From Commensalibacter sp963921845 (lineage in GTDB: Bacteria > Pseudomonadota > Alphaproteobacteria > Acetobacterales > Acetobacteraceae), in NCBI RefSeq assembly GCF_963921845.1, contig NZ_CAWUGZ010000028.1, positions 1 to 44,666 on the forward strand: a stretch of 44,666 nt of DNA, given 5' to 3'. Shown here one piece after another: positions 18,805 to 28,786 of this stretch. The notes under the pieces were generated by a model. That model ran no database searches, was not told the DNA's origin, and worked only from the letters and a program-made list of their open reading frames with translations. The position numbers and the translations under genes are program-made. The stretch's first letter is position 1. Every line of letters starts with the position of its first letter.

Positions 18805-20751
18805 ATGCAACCCATGGATTCATCGTTTTTAATAGTTACGTTATTTTCCCCCTTATTTGGAAGTTGTAGTTCTGGATTGTTAGGAAAAATGTTAGGGGAT
18901 CGCTTTGCTAAAAGTGTATCTATTTTAGGAATGATACTATCTTTGGCTGCGTCATGGTATATTATGGGACATATTGTTTACTCGGGACCTCAGGACAAAT
19001 TGGTCCCAATAGCCACTTGGATCAGTTCCAGCACTTTCAACATAAGTTGGGATTTAAGATTAGATACTCTTTCGGTTTCCATGGCAACGATAGTTACCAG
19101 TATATCTTTCCTTGTACATATCTATAGTATTGGTTATATGTCTCGTGAAGAGATGCCCACCTATCGATTTTTCTCATATTTATCTTTATTTACTTTCAGT
19201 ATGCTGTTACTCGTGACCTCATGCAATCTCGTTGGGTTATATTGCGGATGGGAAGCAGTCGGTTTATCCAGTTATCTACTAATAGGATATTGGTATACCA
19301 AGCCTGCAGCAGTTGCAGCAGCCATTAAAGCGTTCGTTGTCAATAGAATAGCCGATTTGTTTTTTTTAATAGGTATTAGTTTACTTTTTATTTTAAGTGG
19401 TTCGGTTTATTTTTCGGATATTTTTCAAAGAGCCCCTGAATTACTGCGAACCCATTATGATTTTATAGGATATGATTTTAAAGCCTGTGAAATGATTTCT
19501 TTTCTCTTGTTCGTAGGGGCGATGGGTAAGTCGGCTCAGCTTTTTTTCCATGTGTGGTTGCCCGATGCAATGGAGGGTCCAACACCAGTGTCTGCTTTAA
19601 TCCATGCAGCCACTATGGTTACTGCTGGCGTATTTTTAATGGCCAGAATGTCCCCAATATTAGAAATAGCCTACTATACACGGGCGTTAATTCTTATAAT
19701 TGGGTCAATTACCGCTTTTTTTGCCGCATCCGTTGCGTTAACTCAAACCGATATTAAGAAATCAATTGCTTATTCCACTTGCTCCCAATTAGGATATATG
19801 TTTGTAGCGATAGGTTGTGGAGCCTATCAAATTGCACTTTTTCACCTTACAACACACGCTTTTTTTAAAGCCCTGTTGTTTCTAGGAGCCGGCTCGGTTA
19901 TTCATGCGCTGCACAATGAACAAGATATGTTCAAAATGGGTGGATTAGCCAAAAAACTACCTTTTACCTGTGTGGTAATGTGGATAGGTTCATTAGCCCT
20001 AGCAGGAATATTCCCTTTTGCCGGTTATTGGTCGAAAGATGCCATCATGAAATCAGCATGGATGTACAACTCTAATTGTAGTTATTTTGCTTGGGTGATA
20101 ACTTCATTAACAGCCTTTTTAACCGCACTTTATAGTTGGAGATTATTATTTTTAGTATTTCATGCACCATCAAAAAATCAAGCTTTGACGAGTAAAGCTA
20201 AAGAATCTCCCTCGGTCATGATAAATCCCATGGGCGTGCTGGCCTTAGGATCTGTGTGCAGTGGATTTATTTTATCGTCTTATTATATTGGTTCAAAACA
20301 TACACATTTTTGGGGAAGTTCGATTTTTACAGGAACCAATAATCACATCCTTAGCCTTATTCATCGTACACCGTTGTTTATTGCCCAGACTCCCTCAATA
20401 TTGGCTATACTGGGTATACTCGTTGCTTATATTTGTTATGTTCGATTTCCAATTCTTCCTACAAAATTAGCCAATTCCTTTTCAGGACCTTACCGATTTT
20501 TAATTAATGCTTGGTATTTTGATCGGCTTTACCAAATTATTTTTATCAAACCTTATCACATACTATCTAAAATTTTATGGAATATAGGAGAAAAAGAAAT
20601 CATTGAAGGTGCACCACTAATCATTGCAGATTTTACCCAACGTTCAGCAAAAACTATTTCTCGTACACAGAACGGTTCATTTGCACTTTATGCATTGACC
20701 TTAGTGATTGGATTAGTGATCATTCTTACTACCTTTTTAATCTATCATTAA
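18805..20751 (+). CDS. nuoL: NADH-quinone oxidoreductase subunit L (antiporter-like)
   Basis: The distal proton-pumping subunit of complex I, about 14 core helices plus the long lateral helix at the C-terminus. Seen: GWEAVGLSSYLLIGYW with the key glutamate, GKSAQLFFHVWLPDAMEGPT with the key lysine, and SALIHAATMVTAGVF. Length 648 is normal. It starts four bases after nuoK. Directly after it comes nuoN; nuoM, which should lie between, is missing. Confidence 0.96.
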   Translation: MQPMDSSFLIVTLFSPLFGSCSSGLLGKMLGDRFAKSVSILGMILSLAASWYIMGHIVYSGPQDKLVPIATWISSSTFNISWDLRLDTLSVSMATIVTSISFLVHIYSIGYMSREEMPTYRFFSYLSLFTFSMLLLVTSCNLVGLYCGWEAVGLSSYLLIGYWYTKPAAVAAAIKAFVVNRIADLFFLIGISLLFILSGSVYFSDIFQRAPELLRTHYDFIGYDFKACEMISFLLFVGAMGKSAQLFFHVWLPDAMEGPTPVSALIHAATMVTAGVFLMARMSPILEIAYYTRALILIIGSITAFFAASVALTQTDIKKSIAYSTCSQLGYMFVAIGCGAYQIALFHLTTHAFFKALLFLGAGSVIHALHNEQDMFKMGGLAKKLPFTCVVMWIGSLALAGIFPFAGYWSKDAIMKSAWMYNSNCSYFAWVITSLTAFLTALYSWRLLFLVFHAPSKNQALTSKAKESPSVMINPMGVLALGSVCSGFILSSYYIGSKHTHFWGSSIFTGTNNHILSLIHRTPLFIAQTPSILAILGILVAYICYVRFPILPTKLANSFSGPYRFLINAWYFDRLYQIIFIKPYHILSKILWNIGEKEIIEGAPLIIADFTQRSAKTISRTQNGSFALYALTLVIGLVIILTTFLIYH

Positions 20752-20772
20752 AAAAGAAATTAGGATTAGCCA

Positions 20773-22194
20773 ATGAATTGGACACTAGCTTTGCCCGAGA
20801 TTATTTTATCGTTAAGTAGTCTAGGAATTATTTCATACGGCGCAGTGCAAAAGAGAGAAAATCCTTTTTTTATCTGTTCTACATTTTCAATCGCTGCCCT
20901 GATAGCGGTAAGCTTTTTAATTATGACAGGCTCAAACGGTTTAGGGTTTAATAATTTATTTATTAGCGATGAATTTTCTCGGTTTATGAAGCTTTTAATT
21001 CTTGTGGCCGCTTTGCTAACGATTATTCTATCACTGGATTTTAATATTAAAGCCTCCTCCAATTCATTCGAATTTACTGCACTGCTTTTGTTTTCAACTA
21101 CGGGCGCGATGATAATGGTGTCTTCAAATAATTTAATGACACTCTATCTTGGACTAGAATTATCTTCTTTACCTCTGTATATTTTATGTGCTTTTGATCG
21201 AGATAATGTTTTTTCTTCTGAAGCCGGTATAAAATATTTTATTTTAGGTTCTGTAGCCTCTACAATTATTTTGTACGGTCTCTCGCTAATTTATGGGTTC
21301 AGTGGCGGATTAGGTTATGAACATGTGCATCTAGCCTTTGCTTCACCTAACCCTATACCCCCAGGATTATCTTTTGGTTTAATTTTTATCTTAGTTGGCT
21401 TGTGTTTCAAAATTTCTGCCGCTCCCTTCCATATGTGGACACCTGATGTTTATCAAGGTGCTCCAACCTCTGTTAGTATGTATCTATCGACTGTACCAAA
21501 ATTCGCTGCATTCGCTCTTTTTATGCGTTTAATAATGGGACCTTTTGGGAACATTTCGTTCCAATGGCAATTATTAATTGAAATCATAGCGATTTTATCC
21601 ATCATCGTGGGCAGCGTAGGCGCTATCGTACAAACAAATATCAAAAGAATGATGGCTTATTCTTCTATATCGCATATGGGTTACACATTAGTAGGCCTTG
21701 CTGCAGCAACCACTGAAGGTGTATTAGGAAGTTTAATTTACTTAACTGTATATTTATTCATGAATATAGGAACATTTGCTGTTATTGCTGCGATGACACG
21801 GAAGGGTCTCATTGTTGAAAATGTAAAAGATTTATCAGGTCTTGGAAAAACCAATCCCGGTATAGCCGCAGCAATGGCCATTTTCATGTTTAGTATGGCT
21901 GGCGCCCCCCCATTAGCAGGATTTTTTGGAAAGTTCATGGTATTTTGGGCGGCCATCTCAGCACACTTATATATACTAACTATAATAGGAATTTTAGCCA
22001 GTGCTATTAGCGCCTACATTTACTTGCGTATTATAAAAATTATGTATTTTAATACCTTAATACAACCTCTTGATCCTCAGCCATTATCTCTCTCTTTAAT
22101 AACTTTCAGTATGGGTACCGTAACAATAATTTTTTTATTATTTATGTCACCCATTGTCCATATCAGCAAAATTGCTGCTCAATCTTTATTTTAA
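20773..22194 (+). CDS. nuoN: NADH-quinone oxidoreductase subunit N (antiporter-like)
   Basis: Proximal antiporter-like membrane subunit. I assign N rather than M from YLGLELSSLPLYILCAF, the EAGIKYFILGSVAS segment, AAPFHMWTPDVYQGAPTSV, and the C-terminal LAGFFGKFMVFWAAI with the following IYLRIIKIMYF, all of NuoN type. Length 473 is typical. Only 21 bases separate it from nuoL, with no remnant of nuoM. It is the last gene of the complex I set, followed 14 bases later by birA. Confidence 0.95.
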   Translation: MNWTLALPEIILSLSSLGIISYGAVQKRENPFFICSTFSIAALIAVSFLIMTGSNGLGFNNLFISDEFSRFMKLLILVAALLTIILSLDFNIKASSNSFEFTALLLFSTTGAMIMVSSNNLMTLYLGLELSSLPLYILCAFDRDNVFSSEAGIKYFILGSVASTIILYGLSLIYGFSGGLGYEHVHLAFASPNPIPPGLSFGLIFILVGLCFKISAAPFHMWTPDVYQGAPTSVSMYLSTVPKFAAFALFMRLIMGPFGNISFQWQLLIEIIAILSIIVGSVGAIVQTNIKRMMAYSSISHMGYTLVGLAAATTEGVLGSLIYLTVYLFMNIGTFAVIAAMTRKGLIVENVKDLSGLGKTNPGIAAAMAIFMFSMAGAPPLAGFFGKFMVFWAAISAHLYILTIIGILASAISAYIYLRIIKIMYFNTLIQPLDPQPLSLSLITFSMGTVTIIFLLFMSPIVHISKIAAQSLF

Positions 22195-22208
22195 TAAAGC
22201 ATTTAACC

Positions 22209-22940
22209 GTGAATACTGATATAAATTGGCAAATAGAATTTCACGATAGTTTACCTTCTACAAATGATTATTGTATAAAACAAGCGGAGCTAAACTCACA
22301 CATTAATCTAGCTATTAGTGCAAAAAAACAAACCAAAGCTAAAGGAAGCAGGGGAAGACAGTGGTATGAACCTAATGGCAACCTAGCGTTATCGTTTTTG
22401 TTCTGGCCCCCAAATTTTAATGGCCATAAATATTGTTGGATACCGTTTGTTGCTTCGTTGGCTTTATATGATACAATACTTCCTCTATGTAAAAAAAACC
22501 TAGTTATAAAATGGCCTAATGATTTACTCTATAATCAAAAAAAATTAGCAGGTATTCTCATTGAAAATAGCATTGATTACCCTGGAATAATTCGCTGGGT
22601 TGTTATTGGATTGGGCGTTAATATCTACGAAGCTCCCATATTAAAGGACAAAGAAACAGCATGCATCAAAGATTTTACCAGCGAACCTCCCTCAATTATA
22701 GAATTGACAAAAACCATTAAAAACCACCTTTCAAAATGGTTACAGTTTCTTATAGAAGGCTATGAGCCTTTGATAAGAAGCACATGGTTAAAATATAGTA
22801 TACCTATAGGAACGTTTATTAACGTTAAAACAAACGTCGAAAACCTTAAAGGGATTTATCAAGGCATTGATGATAGAGGAAATTTACTCTTAAAAACCCA
22901 AGCAGACTTAAAAAAATTGTCTGTAGCTCAAATATTTTAA
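22209..22940 (+). CDS. birA: Biotin--[acetyl-CoA-carboxylase] ligase
   Basis: Attaches biotin to the biotin carboxyl carrier protein via biotinyl-AMP. The catalytic domain shows SRGRQWYEPNGNLALSF, IKWPNDLLYNQKKLAGILIE and GLGVNI, then a small C-terminal domain. At 243 residues it has no N-terminal DNA-binding domain, so it is the non-regulatory class. GTG start at 22209, 14 bases after nuoN with no strong ribosome site, suggesting read-through from the nuo operon, as commonly seen in alphaproteobacteria. Confidence 0.93.
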   Translation: MNTDINWQIEFHDSLPSTNDYCIKQAELNSHINLAISAKKQTKAKGSRGRQWYEPNGNLALSFLFWPPNFNGHKYCWIPFVASLALYDTILPLCKKNLVIKWPNDLLYNQKKLAGILIENSIDYPGIIRWVVIGLGVNIYEAPILKDKETACIKDFTSEPPSIIELTKTIKNHLSKWLQFLIEGYEPLIRSTWLKYSIPIGTFINVKTNVENLKGIYQGIDDRGNLLLKTQADLKKLSVAQIF

Positions 22941-22973
22941 CCAACTGCTAGCTCTGATGGGAAAAAAGGTAAC

Positions 22974-23744
22974 GTGCTCTTAGTAATTGACGCAGGAAAT
23001 ACAAACATTGTTGTCGCGGTGCATGACGGGAATCATTGGCTCGGAACCTGGAGATTATCCACGTCGCCACAAAGAACTTCAGATGAATATGCCTCTACGT
23101 TGCTAACCCTAATGGAAAAACAACATATTCCTATTGATAAAATTGACAAAGCCATTATCGGAACGGTCGTGCCACCTGTTCTTTATCAACTTTTACTTTT
23201 ATGTCGGCAATGGTTTTCGGTTGAACCTCTTATAGCCTCTTCCTGCCTTGATTGGGGGTTCGAAATTTTAGTAACTAACCCCCAAGAAGTAGGTGTTGAT
23301 CGATTGCTCAACGGTCTAGCCGCTTACACCCTATATGATGGACCGCTCGTTGTCATTGATTTGGGAACGGCTACTACCTTCGACGTTATTGATGAACAGG
23401 GCAATTATTGTGGAGGCGTTATTTCACCAGGATTAACCCTCTCACTGGAAGCATTACATAAAGCTGCGGCACGTCTACCAAAAATTGGAATTGGAAGACC
23501 TCACTCTGTTATAGGTAAGGAAACGATTGGTGCTATGCGATCTGGTATTTATTGGGGGTATATCGGTTTGATTGAAGGTATTATTAAACGGATTCAAAGT
23601 GAACATGCACGAAAATTGACCATAATTGGAACAGGTGGGTTGGCACCATTACTAGCCGAAGGGACTACAGTTTTTACAAAAATTAATGCTGAACTAACCC
23701 TTGAAGGGTTAAAAATACTCGCACATCGAAATCTTATAAAATAA
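22974..23744 (+). CDS. coaX: Type III pantothenate kinase
   Basis: Phosphorylates pantothenate, the first step of coenzyme A synthesis. Recognised by the phosphate-binding DAGNTN with Asp6, the catalytic region DLGTATTFD with Asp129, GGVISPGL and the C-terminal GTGGLAPLL. Length 256 is standard. GTG start at 22974 with AAAAGG four bases upstream. It sits between birA and rnj, a frequent alphaproteobacterial order. Together with panB further right it belongs to the CoA route. Confidence 0.95.
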   Translation: MLLVIDAGNTNIVVAVHDGNHWLGTWRLSTSPQRTSDEYASTLLTLMEKQHIPIDKIDKAIIGTVVPPVLYQLLLLCRQWFSVEPLIASSCLDWGFEILVTNPQEVGVDRLLNGLAAYTLYDGPLVVIDLGTATTFDVIDEQGNYCGGVISPGLTLSLEALHKAAARLPKIGIGRPHSVIGKETIGAMRSGIYWGYIGLIEGIIKRIQSEHARKLTIIGTGGLAPLLAEGTTVFTKINAELTLEGLKILAHRNLIK

Positions 23745-23775
23745 ATGGATTACATTAGTTAGAATAAGGATAAAC

Positions 23776-25422
23776 ATGAATGATGAGTTAAAGGATTTCG
23801 CCTTTCTACCTTTAGGGGGTACAGGCGAAATTGGCATGAATTTAAATTTATACAGACTTAATGGCAAATGGTTAGCCATTGATTGTGGTATTGGTTTCAG
23901 TGGTAACGATATGCCCGAAACCGATATTCTTTTACCCGATCCGGAGTTTATTTCTAGACATAAAGATAACCTTTTAGGATTGGTCATCACGCACGCTCAT
24001 GAAGATCATATTGGTGCGGTAGCCTATTTATGGCCTGATCTAGAATGTCCTGTTTATACTACGCCATTTGCCACTTCAATTGTGAAAAGAAAATTAAGAG
24101 AAGCTGGTCTTTTAAGCGAAGTTTCTGTTCGTACGATCAAAATGGCAGATCGTTTCAAATTAGGTGATTTCGATTTAGAATTTATACCTGTTACACACTC
24201 CATTCCTGAAGCACAAAGTATAGTTATCCGAACGCCTTACGGCACGGTATTGCACACAGGCGATTGGAAATTCGATCCCGAACCTGTCATAGGGGAAAAA
24301 ACTAATCTAGAAACATTTGCTAAACTAGGCCAAGAAAATATTTTAGCCATGGTTTGTGATAGTACCAACGTAGTCGTTAAACAAGCCCCACAGTCAGAAG
24401 CCTCAGTGCGAAGAAGTTTGACCACATTAATTGCATCGCTCAAAGGAAGGGTTGCCATTACATGTTTCGCAAGCAATGTGTCAAGAATTGAAAGTATTGC
24501 CTACGCCGCAAAACAAGTAAATAGACCGGTTGTTATTATTGGACGCTCATTAAGAAATCTTGAGGTTTCTGCAAGAGAAAACGGATATTTAAAAAATATC
24601 CCTCCTTTTTATACCGAACAAAATATGAGCGATATAGAACAAAATAATATCGTTTACATAATTACCGGTAGCCAAGGAGAAGAAAAAGCCGCACTCACTC
24701 GTATTTCACAAGATTTGCATCAACACATTTCCTTAGGTTCTGGTGATACCGTTATTTATAGTAGTCGTACCATACCCGGTAATGAATTAGCTGTAAAACG
24801 GGTACAAGACAATCTTATCCGAAGAAACGTTAAGCTTATTACATCAAAAACTGAATTGGTTCACGTATCAGGACATGCCAGTTATGATGAAGTTTGCCAA
24901 CTGTATAAACTTGTACGACCTAAATATGGTATCCCTGTTCACGGCGAGTGGATGCACTTAAATGCACAGGCTAATGTCGCAAGAGAATCAGGCGCAGAGC
25001 CCATACTTCTTGAAGATGGCGACATATTAAGGCTTGCCCCGCAAAATCCAACAATTATAGGCAGTGCACCCTATGGGCGTTTGGTTATTGATGGCAATCG
25101 ATTGTTATCTGTAGACGATGATATATTAGCCGCAAGACGACGTATGCTCTATAATGGCGTCGTTGTTGCCAGTTTCGCTGTGAATAAAAAAGGGGAACTT
25201 TTAAGTGATTTAAACCTTAGTGCACCGGGTCTTTTTGATCAATATGATGAAGAATTTGGCGATGTGGTCAGTGAATTTTCGCAAATTCTCGAAACTTTAC
25301 CCATAGCTATTTTACATGATGACACTGAACTTATCGAAAATTCTAAAACCATTCTGAGACGTATACTGGGTCGAAAATTAAAGAAAAAACCATTTGTCGA
25401 CGTGCATTTAATTAGGATTTAA
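23776..25422 (+). CDS. rnj: Ribonuclease J
   Basis: A metallo-beta-lactamase/beta-CASP nuclease with 5' exonuclease and endonuclease activity in RNA maturation and decay. The zinc-binding motif HAHEDHIGA has His73, His75, Asp77 and His78; further metal ligands follow in VTHSIPEA and HTGDWKFDPEP. The beta-CASP part includes ITGSQGEEKAAL, and HVSGHAS lies near 370. Length 548, typical. ATG 23776 follows AAGGA. RNase J in place of or beside RNase E is usual in alphaproteobacteria. Confidence 0.94.
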   Translation: MNDELKDFAFLPLGGTGEIGMNLNLYRLNGKWLAIDCGIGFSGNDMPETDILLPDPEFISRHKDNLLGLVITHAHEDHIGAVAYLWPDLECPVYTTPFATSIVKRKLREAGLLSEVSVRTIKMADRFKLGDFDLEFIPVTHSIPEAQSIVIRTPYGTVLHTGDWKFDPEPVIGEKTNLETFAKLGQENILAMVCDSTNVVVKQAPQSEASVRRSLTTLIASLKGRVAITCFASNVSRIESIAYAAKQVNRPVVIIGRSLRNLEVSARENGYLKNIPPFYTEQNMSDIEQNNIVYIITGSQGEEKAALTRISQDLHQHISLGSGDTVIYSSRTIPGNELAVKRVQDNLIRRNVKLITSKTELVHVSGHASYDEVCQLYKLVRPKYGIPVHGEWMHLNAQANVARESGAEPILLEDGDILRLAPQNPTIIGSAPYGRLVIDGNRLLSVDDDILAARRRMLYNGVVVASFAVNKKGELLSDLNLSAPGLFDQYDEEFGDVVSEFSQILETLPIAILHDDTELIENSKTILRRILGRKLKKKPFVDVHLIRI

Positions 25423-25481
25423 TCTATTTTTAATTTTAATTCTTTTATTATAAATCAACGCACTATATTGAGGATCCATCT

Positions 25482-26804
25482 ATGCGTTTGTCTTCAGCTT
25501 TTTTTCCTACATTAAAAGAAGTTCCAGCAGAGGCACAAATCGCCTCACATCGTTTAATGTTGCGTGCAGGAATGATTAAACAAATGTCCTCAGGTATATA
25601 TGCTTGGCTACCTACAGGGCTTAAAGTTCTTCATAATATTTCTAATATTGTAAGAGAAGAGCAAAATGCGGTTTTCGCTCAAGAAGTTTTAATGCCAACG
25701 TTGCAATCTGCGGATCTATGGAAACGTTCTGGCCGCTATGATGCTTATGGGCCTGAAATGTTAAGAATTGTCGATAGACATAAACGCGATCTACTGTATG
25801 GACCAACCAATGAAGAAATGATTACAGATATTTTTAATCAACATGTCACGTCTTATAAATCTCTTCCTACTTTATTATACCAATTGCAATGGAAGTTCAG
25901 AGATGAAATTCGTCCTCGGTTCGGTGTTATGCGTGCCAGAGAGTTTTTTATGAAAGACGGCTACAGTTTCGACATAGATTATAAAAGTGCTGTGGTTACA
26001 TATTATAAAATGATGATCGCCTATTTAAGAACTTTTCAAAGAATAGGTGTTCAGGCTATCCCGATGCTGGCCGATACAGGCCCTATTGGCGGTGACCTTA
26101 GTCATGAATTTATCGTCTTAGCCCCAACAGGGGAAAGCGGGATCTATTTTGACTCTGATTTCACTCAACAAAATTGGCTTGATCAACCCATTGATATTCA
26201 AGACACAAATGCGCTTGAAACATTTTTTAAACGCATGACAAAATTTTATGCGGCTACGGAAGAAAAACATGATCAAGAAAAATGGCACAAAGTGCCGCAA
26301 AATAAGCGTTGTGAGGGTAGGGGCATTGAAGTCGGACAAATATTTTATTTCGGAACCAAATATACAAAATCCATGAATGTATCTGTAATAGGACCCGACA
26401 GTAATAAATTTTATCCCCATATGGGTTCTTACGGTATAGGTATATCCAGATTAGTAGGTGCGGTTATTGAATCTTCCCATGATGATAAGGGTATTATATG
26501 GCCTGATGCGATTGCCCCTTTTCAGGCTGTTATTATCAATCTTGGCGTTAAAGATATAAAATGTAACGAAGTGTGTGATCAACTTTATCAGACAAATAGC
26601 AATAGCTATCTTTACGACGATAGAGATGAACGCGCCGGATCCAAATTCAATGATGCTGACCTAATGGGGCATCCTTGGCAAATTATTGTTGGTCCTAGAA
26701 GTATTAAGCAAGGCATCGTAGAATTGAAACGTAGAAAATCAGGAGAACGGTTTGAATTACCTATTGATCACGTCAATGAGTTTATACAAGCCTATCAAGG
26801 ATAA
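25482..26804 (+). CDS. proS: Prolyl-tRNA synthetase, short type
   Basis: Charges tRNA-Pro with proline. Class II catalytic core with the motif 2 region TNEEMITDIF and QLQWKFRDEIRPRFGVMRAREFFMKDGYSF-type block (about 110-155), motif 3 YGIGISRLVGAVIE, and a C-terminal anticodon-binding domain ending in KFNDADLMGHPWQIIVG. At 440 residues it lacks the roughly 180-residue editing insertion present in the E. coli enzyme, which is the normal alphaproteobacterial form. TGAGGA lies upstream of ATG 25482. Confidence 0.96.
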   Translation: MRLSSAFFPTLKEVPAEAQIASHRLMLRAGMIKQMSSGIYAWLPTGLKVLHNISNIVREEQNAVFAQEVLMPTLQSADLWKRSGRYDAYGPEMLRIVDRHKRDLLYGPTNEEMITDIFNQHVTSYKSLPTLLYQLQWKFRDEIRPRFGVMRAREFFMKDGYSFDIDYKSAVVTYYKMMIAYLRTFQRIGVQAIPMLADTGPIGGDLSHEFIVLAPTGESGIYFDSDFTQQNWLDQPIDIQDTNALETFFKRMTKFYAATEEKHDQEKWHKVPQNKRCEGRGIEVGQIFYFGTKYTKSMNVSVIGPDSNKFYPHMGSYGIGISRLVGAVIESSHDDKGIIWPDAIAPFQAVIINLGVKDIKCNEVCDQLYQTNSNSYLYDDRDERAGSKFNDADLMGHPWQIIVGPRSIKQGIVELKRRKSGERFELPIDHVNEFIQAYQG

Positions 26805-26810
26805 GATTTA

Positions 26811-28070
26811 ATGTTTGACTCCTTTGAAAGGACCGTAACTAAACGTTATTTAAGAGCTCGTAAAGGGGAGCGTTTTGTCTCTGTAATAGCAATCTTTTCC
26901 TTAATTGGTATTGCGCTTGGAGTGGGTACTTTAATCGTTGTTATGGCGGTCATGAATGGATTTAAGGCAGATTTGCTCGGAAGAATCCTCGGCCTGAATG
27001 GAGACTTAAGCGCCTATGCAAAAATGAATGACGAAGGTCGAAGTTCAATCTCAAATTACGATGCGCTCTCTTACCGACTTGAAAAAATAAAAAACGTTCA
27101 AACCGCTATTCCTTTTGTTGAAGGCCAAGTTTTACTTAGTGCAAATACCTATAATTCAGGGGGTATGCTCAGAGGGATGACCGAAGAAGGCTTAAAAAAA
27201 CTTAAAATTGTAAGCAAAAGTTTAGATGCTATTTCATTAAAAGAATTTACAGGGGACCACATTATCATCGGTCAGACATTGGCCGAGCAGGCAGGGCTGA
27301 CAATTGGCTCTAAAATTACATTATTATCACCTGATGGATCGGCAACCGTTATGGGAACCATTCCAAGAATTAAGTCTTACACCGTCGTAGGAATCTTTGA
27401 TACTGGAATGCATGAGTATAATTCCAGTTACGTTTTTTTACCTCTATCTACTGCACAAAAATTTCTTCAAGTCGGAAATACTGTAACCGGCATACAAATT
27501 TCAACTGATGATCCAACGCGTGTTCAGGAAACTACTCATTTACTTGAACAAAAATTCGATCAAGATTCGTTAAGGTTTATTGATTGGACCCAAAGCAATA
27601 ACGCTTTTTTCGGAGCCGTGAAAGTTGAACAAAATGTAATGTTTTTGATATTGACACTCATCATACTTGTTGCTGCTTTCAATGTCATCTCTTCGCTCAT
27701 TATGATGGTCAAAGATAAAACGCGTGATATTGCAATCCTAAGAACAATAGGGGCATCGCAAGGTGCCATTATGAGAATCTTTTTAATGTGCGGTGCTTCA
27801 GTTGGCATTACGGGTACAGTAGTGGGCACATGCATTGGAATACTCTTTTGTAAAAACATTGAACACATACGTCAATTACTACAAACCTTAACTGGGACCA
27901 ATCTTTTTAATCCTGAGGTATATTATTTGGAACATTTACCAACTAAACTTGATTGGTTTAATGTTGTGCAAGTGGTGCTAATGGCTTTAAGCTTATCTCT
28001 ACTTGCGACTTTATATCCTTCATGGAAAGCTGCAAGAACTGATCCCGTCGAGGCATTAAGACATGAATAG
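26811..28070 (+). CDS. lolC: Lipoprotein-releasing ABC transporter permease (LolC/LolE family)
   Basis: Inner-membrane permease that, with LolD, extracts outer-membrane lipoproteins and passes them to LolA. One helix near residues 24-46 (IAIFSLIGIALGVGTLIVVMA), a large periplasmic domain, and three helices in the C-terminal FtsX-like part (about 275-405). Ends with PSWKAARTDPVEALRHE, the family signature. Length 419. Only one such permease is present, so it probably works as a homodimer (the LolF-like arrangement). Its end overlaps lolD by eight bases. Confidence 0.92.
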   Translation: MFDSFERTVTKRYLRARKGERFVSVIAIFSLIGIALGVGTLIVVMAVMNGFKADLLGRILGLNGDLSAYAKMNDEGRSSISNYDALSYRLEKIKNVQTAIPFVEGQVLLSANTYNSGGMLRGMTEEGLKKLKIVSKSLDAISLKEFTGDHIIIGQTLAEQAGLTIGSKITLLSPDGSATVMGTIPRIKSYTVVGIFDTGMHEYNSSYVFLPLSTAQKFLQVGNTVTGIQISTDDPTRVQETTHLLEQKFDQDSLRFIDWTQSNNAFFGAVKVEQNVMFLILTLIILVAAFNVISSLIMMVKDKTRDIAILRTIGASQGAIMRIFLMCGASVGITGTVVGTCIGILFCKNIEHIRQLLQTLTGTNLFNPEVYYLEHLPTKLDWFNVVQVVLMALSLSLLATLYPSWKAARTDPVEALRHE

Positions 28071-28755
28071 TCGGAGTGCCATTCTTGAATTAACTAAAAT
28101 CAAAGTGTCTTACAAGAATGGAGGAGAATTTGTTGAAATTCTTAAAGAAGCCGATTTCACCCTCTACAATGGGGAAATTGTCGCATTAGTCGCTCCATCA
28201 GGAACGGGTAAGTCAACGTTTTTACACGTTGCTGGCCTTCTTGAGAAACCAATTTCAGGCACAATACAAATAAATAATAAAGACACATCAAAATTAAGTG
28301 ACAAAGAACGCACCTTTATACGATTAAATCATTTAGGATTTGTCTATCAATCTCATCATTTATTACCTGAATTTTCCGCATTGGAAAATGTTGCTTTGCC
28401 TCAACTTATTAAAAAAACACCAAAAAAAATAGCCTTAGCGAAAGCCGCAGAATGGTTAAAAAAATTTCATTTAAACCACCGACTAACGCATTCCCCTGGT
28501 AAATTGTCGGGAGGTGAAAAACAAAGAGTTGCTATTGCACGTGCACTCGTGAACACTCCCTACATTCTTCTTGCGGATGAACCAACGGGTAATCTCGATG
28601 AAAAAACATCCGATGAAGTCTTTGATTTATTAATGCATGTGGTACGAAATGAAAATTTGTCTGCTCTTATTGTCACCCATAATCAAGCCTTAGCCGCCAA
28701 GATGGATCGTGTGGTAACTCTTAAAGAGGGAAAAATCGTTCCTATATATCCCTAG
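28063..28755 (+). CDS. lolD: Lipoprotein-releasing ABC transporter ATPase LolD
   Basis: ATP-binding subunit that drives lipoprotein release with the LolC/E permease. Walker A APSGTGKS at 44-51, the Q-loop near VYQSHHLLPEFSALENV, signature LSGGEKQR at 148-155, Walker B ILLADE at 168-173, and the H-loop in VTHNQ. Length 230. Its start lies inside the end of lolC, implying coupled translation in a balanced complex. Confidence 0.95.
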   Translation: MNSRSAILELTKIKVSYKNGGEFVEILKEADFTLYNGEIVALVAPSGTGKSTFLHVAGLLEKPISGTIQINNKDTSKLSDKERTFIRLNHLGFVYQSHHLLPEFSALENVALPQLIKKTPKKIALAKAAEWLKKFHLNHRLTHSPGKLSGGEKQRVAIARALVNTPYILLADEPTGNLDEKTSDEVFDLLMHVVRNENLSALIVTHNQALAAKMDRVVTLKEGKIVPIYP

Positions 28756-28786
28756 GACAAACGCATAAACCTGTTAGGTCTTTTTA

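Noticed and set aside
20773..22194. This gene as nuoM instead of nuoN
   Set aside because: The motifs YLGLELSSLPLYI, SEAGIKYFILGS and the C-terminal IYLRIIKIMYF are of NuoN type, and it is the last gene of the cluster as nuoN normally is.
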